This document shows positions 44,822-54,412 of a stretch of 59,664 nucleotides of DNA, in pieces. Under the pieces are notes generated by a model. The model saw only the letters and a program-made list of their open reading frames with translations. It searched no databases and had not been told where the DNA came from. The translations under genes and the position numbers were made by a program. Source of the stretch: Lentisphaeria bacterium (lineage in GTDB: Bacteria > Verrucomicrobiota > Lentisphaeria > Victivallales > UBA1829). The stretch's first letter is position 1; each line of letters starts with the position of its first letter. The DNA lies in assembly GCA_017646015.1 (NCBI GenBank), contig JAGCNI010000109.1, forward strand, positions 1-59,664, read 5' to 3'.

Positions 44822-46816
44822 TCAGATTCCGAAATGTGCTTTGACTTTTTCGACGACAGCCGGAGCGGTGAAGCCGAATTTTTCAGTGAGGACTTTGTAC
44901 GGAGCGGAAGCACCGAAGTGATCCAGACCGATCGCAAGACCTTCGTCGCCGATGAATTTTTCCCAGCCGAATGTGGAACCGGCTTCGATGGAAACGCGTT
45001 TTTTGCAACTCGGCGGCAAAACGGAATCGCGATATGCTTTGTCCTGTTTGAGGAAAAGTTCCCAGGACGGCATGGAAACGACACGGACTTTCTTGCCCAT
45101 TTTACGCAGTTCAGCAGCGGCATCGAGAGCCAGATTGACTTCGGAACCGGTACCGATGAGGATGTATTCGAATCCTTCTTCACAGGAAACAACATATGCA
45201 CCTTTGTCCATGGCAACGCGTTTTGCAGTTGCTTCATCATAGGGACGGAGGTCCTGACGGGTCAGGATCAGAGCGACCGGAGCACCGGCGGTGATCGCAT
45301 AGTTCCATGCGTGAGCACATTCGATAGCTTCAGCCGGACGGATCACAGTCATATCCGGAATGGTGCGGAGCATTGCAAGCTGTTCGATCGGTTCATGTGT
45401 CGGACCGTCTTCACCGACAAAGAAGGAGTCGTGCGTGAAGACATAGATCACGGGGAGCTTCTGAAGAGCGGCGAGACGGACAGCCGGTTTCATGAAGTCG
45501 GAGAACACGAAGAATGTGGAGGAGTAAGCGATAGCAGCGCCGTAGAGAGCCATACCGTTGGCGATGAAGCCCATACCGAGTTCGCGGACACCGAAGTGGA
45601 AGTTGCGTCCTGCGCGATTTTCAGCGGAGAACCATTCAACCCCCTTGAGGTCTGTTTTGGTAGAGGGAGCGAGGTCAGCGGATCCCCCATAGAGAGCGGG
45701 AACCAGAGCGGCAGCTTTCTGGAGGATAGTACCGCTGGAAGCACGTGTTGCGACCGGTTTTTCGGTGGGAGCAACAGCGAGGAGTTCTTCGAGAAGGTTT
45801 GCGGGGACTTCGCGTTTCATCATTTTTGCGAGGAGAGCAGCCTTTTCGGGATTTGCTTCGGTGAAAGCCTGGAATTTTGCATCCCATTCTGCGGCTTCTT
45901 TTTCGAGTTCAGCTTCACGTTTTGCGAGCATATCGCGGACTTCTGCGGGGACATAGAAATCTTCAGCGGGGAAACCGAGAGCGGCTTTGGTTGCTGCGAG
46001 TTCATCGACACCGAGGGGTTCACCGTGGCTGCTGGCTTTTCCGGCTTTGGTCGGAGCACCGAAACCGATGGTGGTGCAGCCGATGATGACGGTCGGACGT
46101 CCATCAGAAACTTTAGCCTGAGCCAGAGCTTTGTCAACCTGAGCAAAGTCGTTGGCGTTATCGCATTTGATCACGCGCCAGTCATAGGCTTCAAAACGTT
46201 TTGCGACGTCTTCGGTGAATGCGCCCTGTGTGGAACCTTCGATACTGATCTGGTTGGAGTCATAGAAAACAACGATATTGTCGAGTTTCTGATGTCCTGC
46301 GAAAGAAGCAGCTTCGTGAGTGATGCCTTCCATCATGCAGCCGTCACCGGAGATGATGTAGATCTTGTTATCCAACAGACCTGTGCCTTCGAGACCGCAA
46401 ACAGCAGCGGTGTATTTCGCAGCGACAGCCATACCGACGCCGGCAGCGAAACCTGTTCCGAGGGGACCGGTGGTGACTTCAACACCAGTGGTGTGACCGT
46501 ATTCCGGATGTCCGGGGGTTTTACTTCCCCACTGACGGAACTGTTTGATTTCGTCCATGGAAAGGCCATAACCGAAGAGGTGGAGCAAGCTGTAAATGAG
46601 CATGGAACCATGGCCTGCGGAGAGAACGAAACGGTCACGTCCGAGCCAGTTGGGGTTCTTCGGGTTGTGTTTCATGTGTTTGTACCACAGGTCGAATGCG
46701 AAATCTGCGCATCCCATGGGCATTCCGGGGTGTCCGGATTTAGCTTTTTGAATTGCATCTGCGGAAAGGAGACGGACTGTATCAGCCGCCAACTTCATCA
46801 TTTTTTCCTCTGACAT
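44822..46816 (-). CDS. tkt: Transketolase
   Basis: Thiamine-diphosphate enzyme of the pentose phosphate pathway. Contains AIQKAKSGHPGMPMGCAD, FVLSAGHGSML, GPLGTGFAAGVGMA, the ThDP motif GDGCMMEG, FYDSNQISIEG, and in the second half FFVGEDGPTHEPIEQLAMLR with the catalytic Glu region and YVFTHDSF. 664 aa, normal. It is divergent from ruvB, with overlapping promoters. Strong codon bias makes an almost complete 668-codon open frame on the opposite strand, which I take as an artefact. Confidence 0.97.
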   Translation of the reverse strand: MSEEKMMKLAADTVRLLSADAIQKAKSGHPGMPMGCADFAFDLWYKHMKHNPKNPNWLGRDRFVLSAGHGSMLIYSLLHLFGYGLSMDEIKQFRQWGSKTPGHPEYGHTTGVEVTTGPLGTGFAAGVGMAVAAKYTAAVCGLEGTGLLDNKIYIISGDGCMMEGITHEAASFAGHQKLDNIVVFYDSNQISIEGSTQGAFTEDVAKRFEAYDWRVIKCDNANDFAQVDKALAQAKVSDGRPTVIIGCTTIGFGAPTKAGKASSHGEPLGVDELAATKAALGFPAEDFYVPAEVRDMLAKREAELEKEAAEWDAKFQAFTEANPEKAALLAKMMKREVPANLLEELLAVAPTEKPVATRASSGTILQKAAALVPALYGGSADLAPSTKTDLKGVEWFSAENRAGRNFHFGVRELGMGFIANGMALYGAAIAYSSTFFVFSDFMKPAVRLAALQKLPVIYVFTHDSFFVGEDGPTHEPIEQLAMLRTIPDMTVIRPAEAIECAHAWNYAITAGAPVALILTRQDLRPYDEATAKRVAMDKGAYVVSCEEGFEYILIGTGSEVNLALDAAAELRKMGKKVRVVSMPSWELFLKQDKAYRDSVLPPSCKKRVSIEAGSTFGWEKFIGDEGLAIGLDHFGASAPYKVLTEKFGFTAPAVVEKVKAHFGI

Positions 46817-46841
46817 AAAACTTTTTCCTTTTTAAGTTGGT

Positions 46842-46896
46842 TTGAAGAGTTGCAAAATTCATTTTATAAGATACAGTACTATTGATGAAATTTCAA
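46842..46896. promoter_or_regulatory. Overlapping divergent promoters of ruvB and tkt
   Basis: Plus strand: TTGAAG 46842-46847, 17 bp, TATAAG 46865-46870. Minus strand: TTGAAA (46896-46891), 17 bp, TATCTT (46873-46868). The two -10 boxes overlap by three bases, so polymerase can occupy only one at a time. Confidence 0.7.
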
Positions 46897-46922
46897 ATCA
46901 AAAACGTAAAAAAAGAGCAACA

Positions 46923-47963
46923 ATGTCTGAAAGATTTATTACATCGACTCTGAACAGGAAGGATGAAGATACTGAAAAGACGCTTCGTCCGCAGGATTTT
47001 TCCTCCTTTCCCGGACAGGATAAAGTCAAAGAACGTCTGGAGGTATATGTCAGTGCCGCCAGAACCCGTAACGAACCGCTTGGTCATCTGCTTCTCAGTG
47101 GACCTCCGGGTTTGGGCAAAACCACTCTGGCGTATATCATTGCCAACGAAAAAGGGTGCGGGATCAAGACCTCCAGCGGTCCGGTCATAGAAAAACCCGG
47201 CGATCTGGCAGGCTTGCTGACTTCACTGAATGAGGGGGATATTCTCTTTATTGATGAGATCCATCGGCTCAACACGGCAGTGGAAGAATATCTTTACAGT
47301 GCCATGGAAGATTTCTTTATTGACATCATGATCGATCAGGGACCCGGTGCAAGATCTGTCCGTTTGAACATCCCGAAATTCACGTTACTGGGTGCAACCA
47401 CAAGACAGGGTTTGCTTTCTGCACCGTTACGTTCCCGTTTTGCTCTTTCACTCCGTCTGGATTATTATGCGCCGAAAGATCTTCAGGCGATCGTACAGCG
47501 TTCTGCCGATATTCTGAATGTAAAAATGGAATCTGCCGGAGCTCTGGAAATTGCCCGGAGAAGCCGTGGTACTCCCCGAATTGCCAACAATCTGCTCCGC
47601 TGGACACGGGATTACGCTCAGGTCAAAGCCAAAGGAGTGGTCACAGAAGAAACAGCCTCCAAAGCATTGACCATGCTGGATATCGACGATCAGGGGCTGG
47701 ATGAAATGGACAAGAGGATTCTGGAAACCATACTTGTCCGTTTCCATGGAGGTCCTGTCGGGCTGAATTCACTCTCGGTTGCGATCGGCGAAGAAGCAGA
47801 TACGATCGAAGATGTATATGAACCCTATCTGATCCAGGAGGGGTACATGATGCGGACAGCACAAGGACGTCTTGCCACAGAAAAAGCATGGGGCTTATTC
47901 GGTCTGACGCCGCGGGGAAGATCGGCAAGAGGAAAAGACAACTCCACACCGGATCTATTCTGA
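46923..47963 (+). CDS. ruvB: Holliday junction branch migration ATPase RuvB
   Basis: AAA+ motor that drives branch migration with RuvA. Contains [15 protein letters not shown], Walker [13 protein letters not shown], Walker [11 protein letters not shown], sensor 1 [19 protein letters not shown], arginine finger region and the C-terminal winged helix with RGRSARG. 346 aa from 46923; a longer frame back to 46842 covers the promoter and is not credible. ruvA and ruvC are not adjacent. Confidence 0.96.
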   Translation: MSERFITSTLNRKDEDTEKTLRPQDFSSFPGQDKVKERLEVYVSAARTRNEPLGHLLLSGPPGLGKTTLAYIIANEKGCGIKTSSGPVIEKPGDLAGLLTSLNEGDILFIDEIHRLNTAVEEYLYSAMEDFFIDIMIDQGPGARSVRLNIPKFTLLGATTRQGLLSAPLRSRFALSLRLDYYAPKDLQAIVQRSADILNVKMESAGALEIARRSRGTPRIANNLLRWTRDYAQVKAKGVVTEETASKALTMLDIDDQGLDEMDKRILETILVRFHGGPVGLNSLSVAIGEEADTIEDVYEPYLIQEGYMMRTAQGRLATEKAWGLFGLTPRGRSARGKDNSTPDLF

Positions 47964-48006
47964 AGCAGAATTCAAAAATCGAAAACAAGAATTAAGGATA
48001 TCCACT

Positions 48007-49296
48007 ATGACACTTCAAACGATCCCTGTACCGGCAGGCTTGCAAACCCGTTATTTTATACTGGAAAGGGGTGCTTTATCATCCTTGCCGGAATTGTTGA
48101 ATACAGCCTTTCCGGGAAAACAGCCGTGGCTGATCGCAGATAAAAACACCTGGGCAGTCGCAGGAGAAGAAACTGCGAAAATTCTGACTGCTGCGGGAAT
48201 CACCTGTCACACACCTCATATTTTTCCGGGCACCCCCCGACTGCATCCGAATTACGGATACAGTGTTCAGCTGGCTTGCAAAATGCCGCAGAATTGTGTT
48301 CCTGTCGCCATTGGTTCCGGCGTGATCAATGATCTGGTCAAATGCGCTTCAGGAATCAAAGAAGTTCCATATTGCTGTGTCCCGACTGCCTGTTCCGTGG
48401 ATGGTTACACCTCTGCCGGAGCAGCTCTTTCAGTGGATGGATTCAAGAAAACAGTAAAATGTCCTGCCCCGTTTGCAGTTTGTGCTGACGTGGATATTCT
48501 GGCAACTGCGCCTCCGGATATGCTGGCATCGGGATACGCGGATCTGCTGACAAAAATCCCTGCCGGAGCCGACTGGATCATCGCAGATACTCTCGGAATC
48601 GAACCGATCCGTCAGGATGTATGGGAGTTGATCCAGCATCCGATCCGCGGATGGGTCGCAGATCATCAGGATATGCTTAATATTTTCCACGGTCTTGCTG
48701 CAACCGGATACAGTATGCAGATGTATATTGACAGCCGTCCCGCATCCGGAGCAGAACACATGTTCAGTCATATCTGGGAAATGGAAGGTTTGCAGAAAGA
48801 CGGCGAAGAGATCTCACACGGTTTCAAAGTCGGGATCGGTCTGATTGCAACAACCATCCTCATGGAATATATCATAAAGCATGATATTGAAGATCTGAAA
48901 GAAAAAATGGTTCCCGGACTCCCCCCCGAAGAACGTTTGGAAGAAGTTCAGACTCTTCTCGTCCGCGGTTGTTACGGGGATGGACCGCAACAGACCGCCA
49001 TGAGCAAATTTCTGTATGGGGACGCTCTTGCTGAACGGCGCGCATTGATCATATCCAAATGGAAAACATTGCAGGAAAGACTTGCCGGACAACTCTATTC
49101 ATTTGAAACAGTCCGAAAAATGTTGAAAGATGCCAATTGTCCGACCAGTCCTGCTGAAATCGGTTTGGATGAAGCGCAGTTTCTGCATGGGATCCATACA
49201 GCCCAACTGATTCGCAACCGTTATACGATCCTGGATCTGCTCTATGAAATGGGATTGATGGAAGATGCGTTACTGGAACTCCGGAAGATGATGTAA
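48007..49296 (+). CDS. araM: sn-glycerol-1-phosphate dehydrogenase (AraM/EgsA family)
   Basis: Iron-containing-alcohol-dehydrogenase-like fold. GSGVINDLVKCAS is the NAD(P) loop, TACSVDGYTSAGAAL the substrate loop, and metal ligands are Asp179 (SGYADLLTK), His251 (SGAEHMFSH) and His271 (EEISHGFKVG), the pattern of glycerol-1-phosphate dehydrogenases. These reduce dihydroxyacetone phosphate to sn-glycerol-1-phosphate, the archaeal lipid stereoisomer; B. subtilis AraM is a bacterial case using Ni. 429 aa. Lies 43 bp after ruvB, probably co-transcribed. Its bacterial role (archaeal-type lipid, or a heptaprenyl-glycerol) cannot be told from the window. Confidence 0.85.
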   Translation: MTLQTIPVPAGLQTRYFILERGALSSLPELLNTAFPGKQPWLIADKNTWAVAGEETAKILTAAGITCHTPHIFPGTPRLHPNYGYSVQLACKMPQNCVPVAIGSGVINDLVKCASGIKEVPYCCVPTACSVDGYTSAGAALSVDGFKKTVKCPAPFAVCADVDILATAPPDMLASGYADLLTKIPAGADWIIADTLGIEPIRQDVWELIQHPIRGWVADHQDMLNIFHGLAATGYSMQMYIDSRPASGAEHMFSHIWEMEGLQKDGEEISHGFKVGIGLIATTILMEYIIKHDIEDLKEKMVPGLPPEERLEEVQTLLVRGCYGDGPQQTAMSKFLYGDALAERRALIISKWKTLQERLAGQLYSFETVRKMLKDANCPTSPAEIGLDEAQFLHGIHTAQLIRNRYTILDLLYEMGLMEDALLELRKMM

Positions 49297-49306
49297 AACA
49301 CCTTGC

Positions 49307-49346
49307 AAAAACCTGTCTGCGGCATCTCCATACCGCAACAGGTTTT
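49307..49346 (+). terminator. Terminator after araM
   Basis: AAAACCTGT (49308-49316) with ACAGGTTTT (49338-49346) and an inner TGCGG/CCGCA (49318-49322 with 49333-49337). The right arm ends in TTTT, then CTGC, so the U-run is short. Confidence 0.7.
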
Positions 49347-49431
49347 CTGCAAAATCAATTTTCTTTGAAGTTTTTTCAAATAGCAGCTTGCCTTTTTGTC
49401 AAACGGCATTAAATTACACTCTTGTTTCCAA

Positions 49432-49507
49432 GCCAATGTAGCTCAGTCGGTAGAGCAGCTCATTCGTAATGAGCAGGTCATCGGTTCGAACCCGATCATT
49501 GGCTCCA
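49432..49507 (+). tRNA. tRNA-Thr (anticodon CGT)
   Basis: 76 nt with encoded CCA. Acceptor GCCAATG/CATTGGC, D-arm GCTCAGTCGGTAGAGC, anticodon stem GCTCA/TGAGC with loop TTCGTAA (anticodon 49465-49467), T-arm ATCGGTTCGAACCCGAT, discriminator T. Reads ACG codons. Confidence 0.97.
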
Positions 49508-49656
49508 TTTTTTTGTCCGGATCTTTCTTTTTTCAAAATATACAAATATTCTTTCGAAAAAACAAGTGTTTTTTCACCTGAAAAATACTATTTTCAAAAA
49601 TTAATTTTCCTTGAATCATTTTATATAAATAAGGCAAGAGCAAAATAGAACAGGAT

Positions 49657-49684
49657 TTGAAAATTCTGTAAGAAATGCTATATT
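49657..49684 (+). promoter_or_regulatory. Promoter of the kinase pair
   Basis: TTGAAA 49657-49662, 16-bp spacer, TATATT 49679-49684. It lies in the 251-bp gap after tRNA-Thr, which otherwise holds only A/T-rich sequence. Confidence 0.65.
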
Positions 49685-49758
49685 TTACACAATAGGTTAT
49701 CCGGATCATCCATTCTGAAAAGCCGGAACAAAAATCAACAGGAGACCGGTGGATCGAT

Positions 49759-51942
49759 ATGACAGGAACAGAAAAATCAAACAAGATCAGCAGAAAGCGA
49801 TATCGGGATTACCTGCGCAGAGCATTGCATTTTTCCCGTCTGCTCGGCAAAATGCCTGTCGAACCGGACAGCGCAGCCAGAGCTGTCAGTATGCAGATAA
49901 CACGGATCGATCCGTTCCCCGATCAATTCACAGAGCTGACATCATTGGAAACAGATTGTGAACTTCTGCCGCCAGATTCTGAAGGAGCGATCCTCCCCGG
50001 AAATCACAGGGCAAGTTTTATCGGGAAAGCATTTGACCGCAGGCTGGGTCGTTTTGTAGCGGTCAAATCCATCCGGCAGGATCTCAAAAATGAAATGACT
50101 CTGCTCCATTCTTTTCTGCGGGAAGTCAAAATCACAGCACAATTGGATCATCCGGGGATCGTTCCGGTTTACAATATTTATAAAAGTCAGACCGGGGATT
50201 ACTGTATGACCATGAAGCTGATCAATGGAAAAACATTACAGAGATATCTGGTCAAACTGGTTTCTCAATATACATTCATTCCGTTGAAAGATCTTCTTCA
50301 AACAGAACAACGTTCTCTGAAATCACGTCTGGAAATCTTTCTCCGTCTCTGTAATGCACTGGATCACGCACACAAACAGGATGTGATCCATGGTGATATA
50401 TGTCCGGAAAATATTATGGTCGGAATCGGAAATGAAGCCTATCTGATGGATTGGGGAAAAGCCGGAACTCCCGGGGAACCCTCTTTTCCGGATCATCATC
50501 TGCTGCTCAATAACGGCTATATCGCACCCGAACTCCGGCAGGGGAATATGCCATGCACAAAACAGAGTGATATCTATGCAATGGGATCGGTCCTTTTTGA
50601 AATGGTGTACCTGAAATCATTGCAGAAAAATGCTGAACATACACACCTTTTTCATAATCCGGTCGAACCTGTTCTGCAGAAAATCATCCGCAAAGCTCTG
50701 GCGGAAAATCCCAAAGAACGTTATCAGACCGTGGCAAAACTCAGCTCCGATTTGCAGAGTGTCCTCTATGATGAAGAAGTGAAAAGTTTTCCGGATTCCA
50801 TCGGACAACGTTTTCTGCGCCAGTATCGTCATAAACAGATACACATCATCAAAATCATTCTCCCGCTTCTGATTTTATGTACCATCATCGGAGTGCAATA
50901 TTTTTACCGGGAACACAAAGTCATCCGGGAAACCAAACAGCAGGATCAGATTTTACAGCAGACACTCTTGAGAGGTCTGGAAGCAGGGATATTGCTGCAT
51001 GACAGGTTTCATTCTTATGAAACAGCTCTCCATGCAGCAGTAAGAGAAGCAGCATTGCGGCTGGAACGGAAAAGAGTTCCGGAAACATCGCAGCCACTGT
51101 ATATGGCTCACACCAGAATTCCTCCCGGATTTATCTATTCCCCGGCATATAAACAGAAGATCTCAACACAGGCAATGGTTTGCAGCTGTATCGAAGAAAC
51201 ACCTGAAAATCTTCTGGAACTTCAGAAACTGGCACCCATGCAGCACAGTTTTCTTCATTTCCTCACAACAGGATTGACCTCCATGCATCGGATCACAACT
51301 CAAAACACGAAAGAGTTGGAACGGATCATGTTTCTGGAAAAACAACCCCCGTTGGTATTTGTCTGTCTGGGAACAGAAAATGGAAATTTTATCGGATACC
51401 CATACCATGACCGTCTGCCGAAAAAATACGATCCCCGGAAAACAGATTGGTATCAGTATGCAACCAAACAGATGACAGCTGCGGACAACAACTGGATCGT
51501 GCAATCTCATTTACCGGAATACGATAATCAACAGGAAACAATCCTCTGCTGTCTCTCCCCGATCCGGAATCAGAATGGTAAAATTCTGGGATGCGCCACC
51601 GCAAAATTATCTCTGAAAGAAATGCTCCGTCTCTTGAAAAACCACGGCAATCACCCGGATATCGTCCGCAGAAAAATGTTTCTTGATATACATGGATATC
51701 CTCTCGCAATCTTGCATCCGGACTCAACAAAAGAGTCTCAGGAGGATTACAAACAAGTCACAGACCTGCTGCTGAACCGTCAGAATCTGATCCATGAAAA
51801 GTTCGGACTGCGCTATTCTCCGGATGGTAAAACACTCTGGTTCTTTTTCTATCTCAAACCACTGAAAGGAGTTTATGCAGAAGAGATCGACATACTGAAA
51901 CTGTTTCATAAATATACAGATGTAAAGGAAACAATACGATGA
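49759..51942 (+). CDS. Transmembrane Ser/Thr kinase with periplasmic dCache-like sensor, 727 aa
   Basis: Hanks-type kinase domain (about 80-335) in the cytoplasm: VAVKSI Lys103, alpha-C Glu122, catalytic HGD (Asp213), Asn218, DWG (Asp231) and APE 257-259. Two departures: the Gly-rich loop is not GxGxxG (GNHRASFIG), and the catalytic-loop Lys of DxKPxN is Cys215 (DICPEN). It may thus be a weak kinase or pseudokinase. One membrane segment (about 362-383), then about 320 periplasmic residues with a dCache-type pattern (DPRKTDWYQYA, LSPIRNQNGKILGCATAKLSL), a fold that binds small ligands. The stop overlaps the next gene by 4 bp (ATGA), so it is made together with a hybrid histidine kinase. Confidence 0.85.
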   Translation: MTGTEKSNKISRKRYRDYLRRALHFSRLLGKMPVEPDSAARAVSMQITRIDPFPDQFTELTSLETDCELLPPDSEGAILPGNHRASFIGKAFDRRLGRFVAVKSIRQDLKNEMTLLHSFLREVKITAQLDHPGIVPVYNIYKSQTGDYCMTMKLINGKTLQRYLVKLVSQYTFIPLKDLLQTEQRSLKSRLEIFLRLCNALDHAHKQDVIHGDICPENIMVGIGNEAYLMDWGKAGTPGEPSFPDHHLLLNNGYIAPELRQGNMPCTKQSDIYAMGSVLFEMVYLKSLQKNAEHTHLFHNPVEPVLQKIIRKALAENPKERYQTVAKLSSDLQSVLYDEEVKSFPDSIGQRFLRQYRHKQIHIIKIILPLLILCTIIGVQYFYREHKVIRETKQQDQILQQTLLRGLEAGILLHDRFHSYETALHAAVREAALRLERKRVPETSQPLYMAHTRIPPGFIYSPAYKQKISTQAMVCSCIEETPENLLELQKLAPMQHSFLHFLTTGLTSMHRITTQNTKELERIMFLEKQPPLVFVCLGTENGNFIGYPYHDRLPKKYDPRKTDWYQYATKQMTAADNNWIVQSHLPEYDNQQETILCCLSPIRNQNGKILGCATAKLSLKEMLRLLKNHGNHPDIVRRKMFLDIHGYPLAILHPDSTKESQEDYKQVTDLLLNRQNLIHEKFGLRYSPDGKTLWFFFYLKPLKGVYAEEIDILKLFHKYTDVKETIR

Positions 51943-54023
51943 ATCTCCCGAATTCGATTTTGATATTTGCCCATACCACCTGGGGATTGCCGCCAGTGGA
52001 TGAAAGACTTTTCTGCCCATACAGCTGGTCATTCCTTGTAGTCGGTCTTCTTCTGATTGCAGCAGTACTGCGTTGTATTTCACTGACCAGAGAAAAACGC
52101 CGTCTGAGTGCCTCCTGCACCAATATGTGCACCCTCATGGGTATCGCCGGACTGGATTATTTTATCATGGATGCAAACGGCAATTACCTGATGCGTCCGC
52201 AGAATGAAAAATTCTGGAAATTCCAGGACGGACATCCACTCTCTCCGCAAGAATGTCTCGATCCCGTCGAAGCAGAAGAGTATGAAAAACAATTTACGCT
52301 CCTGAAAAACCGCAGGATCGATTATCTTCAGGTGACTTACCGGATCAATGATCAGGAAGAAGATCATTATTTTTCACTCCGGATCGTTCCCGGCCCGGAT
52401 CGCAACACCCCCTGTTTCATCGGAACAGTTCATGAGGAAATGACCTCTTTGGAACTGAAACGGAGCTGCCGGGATACCATCACTGTACTGGAACAGATCA
52501 TCAATGAACTGCCCTGCCCCGTATTTGTCAAAGATGCAGAAAACGATTTCCGCTATCTTCTCACCAATGACGCTTTCCGGAAAGAAATGAATCTTCCGGC
52601 AGATGAAATCATCGGACGGACAGATTTTGAACTTTTTGATGTCCAGGAGGAAGCAGAAACATTGCACAAAAATGATCTTCATGCCCGGAAGAAAAACGGA
52701 AAAGTCATTCATGTTATGGAACAACAGACCGACAGCTCCGGCAATATTCTGATCCTGAATTCACTGAAAAAAATCATTGACTCCTCCGACGGCAGAAAAC
52801 TCCTCCTTGGAGTCAGTGTCGATGTATCCGAAGAAGAAAAAACCAGAAAGATGCTGGTCAAAGCATTGGAAAAAGCCAATAACGCAAACAAAGCTAAAAC
52901 GTTGTTCCTTGCCAGCGTATCCCATGAATTGCGAACGCCGTTGAATGCGGTGGTCGGATTCAGCGAACTGATGCAGAATCAGAAACTTACACAGGCTGAA
53001 CGGATGGATTATCTGCGTTCGATCAATTATGCGGGCAACACATTGCTGAACCTGATCAATGATCTGCTCGACCTATCCAAACTGGAAGCGGAAAAATTGA
53101 TCCTCGAACTGGCACCGGTCAATATCCGGGAACTGTTCGATGGTATTATCCGCAGTTTCAAACCGCGATGTATGGAAAATAATATCACTCTCTCTTTCCA
53201 TACTCCCGATTCCATGCCAACTTTCTTCATGCTGGATGATATCCGGCTCCGGCAGGTCATCTTCAACCTGCTCGGCAATGCCGTGAAATTCACCAAGAAC
53301 GGCTCGATCCAAATCGATCTCAATTTCATGGCACTTCAGCAGATCGATGATCTCGGAACGATCTCTTTCTATATCAAAGATTCCGGAGTCGGCATCAGTC
53401 AGGAAGACCTCAAAACGATCTTTGAACCATTCGCCCAGAGTATGAATCATATCCCCGGCAGCCAATCCTATCAGAGCACCGGTCTGGGATTGCCGATCAC
53501 ACAGAAGATGGTCCGGAGAATGGGCGGAGAAATCCTGGTCGAAAGCGAACCGGGAAAAGGATCATGCTTCACTGTCAATATCCCCAACGTCAGAGTATGC
53601 AAACCCATGCTGCCTGCAGTCAAAGAAAAACGACAGATCCGGAACTTCTCACTCAGTGATGCAAAAATCATGATTGTGGATGACGTTCCGATGAACTTGA
53701 AAGTTCTTTCTTCTATGCTGAAAAAATTGCAGGTGCCCGAAATCATCACATGCAATTCTGCATTGGAAGTGCTGGATAAAGTCAAGGAAACCAATCCGAC
53801 AATGATCCTTGCCGACCTCTGGATGCCGGAGATGAAAGGCGATGAACTGGCTGAAAAATTACATCAGGATCCGGACACAGCCGATATTCCGTTCGTTGTC
53901 ATAACTGCCGATTCTCAAGCGGAAAACAGCGGTTTGTTCTCTGATATCCTGCTAAAACCGGTAACTCTGGAAAAACTGCGGAACGCAATCGCAAATTGTC
54001 ACAGAAAAGAGGAAGATCAATAA
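51939..54023 (+). CDS. Hybrid sensor histidine kinase (PAS-HisKA-HATPase-REC), 694 aa
   Basis: One membrane segment near the N-terminus (about 29-47), then two PAS-like domains (about 65-165 and 182-297; INELPCPVFVKDAEN, IIGRTDFELFD). HisKA with H-box SVSHELRTPLNAVVGFSEL (His329); HATPase with NLLGNAVKFTKNG, KDSGVGISQEDL and TGLGLPI; a C-terminal receiver with IVDDVPMN, Asp626 (ADLWMP) and Lys673 (LLKPV). All catalytic residues are present. Almost no periplasmic part, so the sensing input probably comes from the PAS domains or from the coupled dCache kinase upstream. No separate output regulator follows; phosphate must pass to a distant partner. Confidence 0.92.
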   Translation: MNLPNSILIFAHTTWGLPPVDERLFCPYSWSFLVVGLLLIAAVLRCISLTREKRRLSASCTNMCTLMGIAGLDYFIMDANGNYLMRPQNEKFWKFQDGHPLSPQECLDPVEAEEYEKQFTLLKNRRIDYLQVTYRINDQEEDHYFSLRIVPGPDRNTPCFIGTVHEEMTSLELKRSCRDTITVLEQIINELPCPVFVKDAENDFRYLLTNDAFRKEMNLPADEIIGRTDFELFDVQEEAETLHKNDLHARKKNGKVIHVMEQQTDSSGNILILNSLKKIIDSSDGRKLLLGVSVDVSEEEKTRKMLVKALEKANNANKAKTLFLASVSHELRTPLNAVVGFSELMQNQKLTQAERMDYLRSINYAGNTLLNLINDLLDLSKLEAEKLILELAPVNIRELFDGIIRSFKPRCMENNITLSFHTPDSMPTFFMLDDIRLRQVIFNLLGNAVKFTKNGSIQIDLNFMALQQIDDLGTISFYIKDSGVGISQEDLKTIFEPFAQSMNHIPGSQSYQSTGLGLPITQKMVRRMGGEILVESEPGKGSCFTVNIPNVRVCKPMLPAVKEKRQIRNFSLSDAKIMIVDDVPMNLKVLSSMLKKLQVPEIITCNSALEVLDKVKETNPTMILADLWMPEMKGDELAEKLHQDPDTADIPFVVITADSQAENSGLFSDILLKPVTLEKLRNAIANCHRKEEDQ

Positions 54024-54078
54024 ACCTTCCCTTTTCTATATATAGATAATAAGGAGCTCTCTCCGGAAAAAGTCGAAA

Positions 54079-54143
54079 AAAAATAAAAAAAAATTTTTTT
54101 ATTGAAAAAAAAGACTTGCAAAACAGAGAGGATATAGTATATT
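54079..54143 (+). promoter_or_regulatory. Promoter of rpmJ-rplQ operon with A/T tracts upstream
   Basis: TTGCAA 54116-54121, 16-bp spacer, TATATT 54138-54143. Long A and T tracts lie at 54079-54112. The leader to rpmJ is about 130 nt and has a possible GCGCG/CGCGC pairing near 54153-54180, room for r-protein feedback. Confidence 0.7.
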
Positions 54144-54278
54144 ATAGGACTTTCGCGCGTGTAAAAGCCGGGGATCGCGCCCTGACTTCATTCCAACATG
54201 TGCGTGCTGGTCCTCTTTGTAGTGGAGAGGCGTGTGTGTATTTGTGGAATCAACAAATTAAAACAGAGGCTCAAGAAC

Positions 54279-54395
54279 ATGAAAGTCAGAGCGTCAATCA
54301 AGCGCAGATGTGAAAACTGCCAGATCATCAAACGCAACGGCGTGGTTCGCGTGGTTTGCTCCCGCAATCCCCGTCACAAACAGAAACAAGGTTGA
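54279..54395 (+). CDS. rpmJ: Ribosomal protein L36
   Basis: 38 residues beginning [15 protein letters not shown] and ending HKQKQG. The zinc-binding set C-x2-C, C and H ([12 protein letters not shown]) marks the zinc-containing L36 form. Basic throughout. First gene of the alpha operon, 17 bp before rpsM. A longer in-frame ATG at 54198 gives an N-terminus unlike L36 and was rejected. Confidence 0.96.
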   Translation: MKVRASIKRRCENCQIIKRNGVVRVVCSRNPRHKQKQG

Positions 54396-54412
54396 ATCGG
54401 AGAACAGAAGAC

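Noticed and set aside
44807..46813. Open frame of 668 codons on the plus strand opposite transketolase
   Set aside because: It mirrors tkt almost exactly. Tkt rarely uses TTA, CTA or TCA, which leaves the antisense frame without stops. The translation is rich in Cys, Phe, Gly and Ser and looks like no protein.
46842..46922. Longer N-terminus for RuvB
   Set aside because: It would place the start in the divergent promoter; the extra residues are unlike RuvB.
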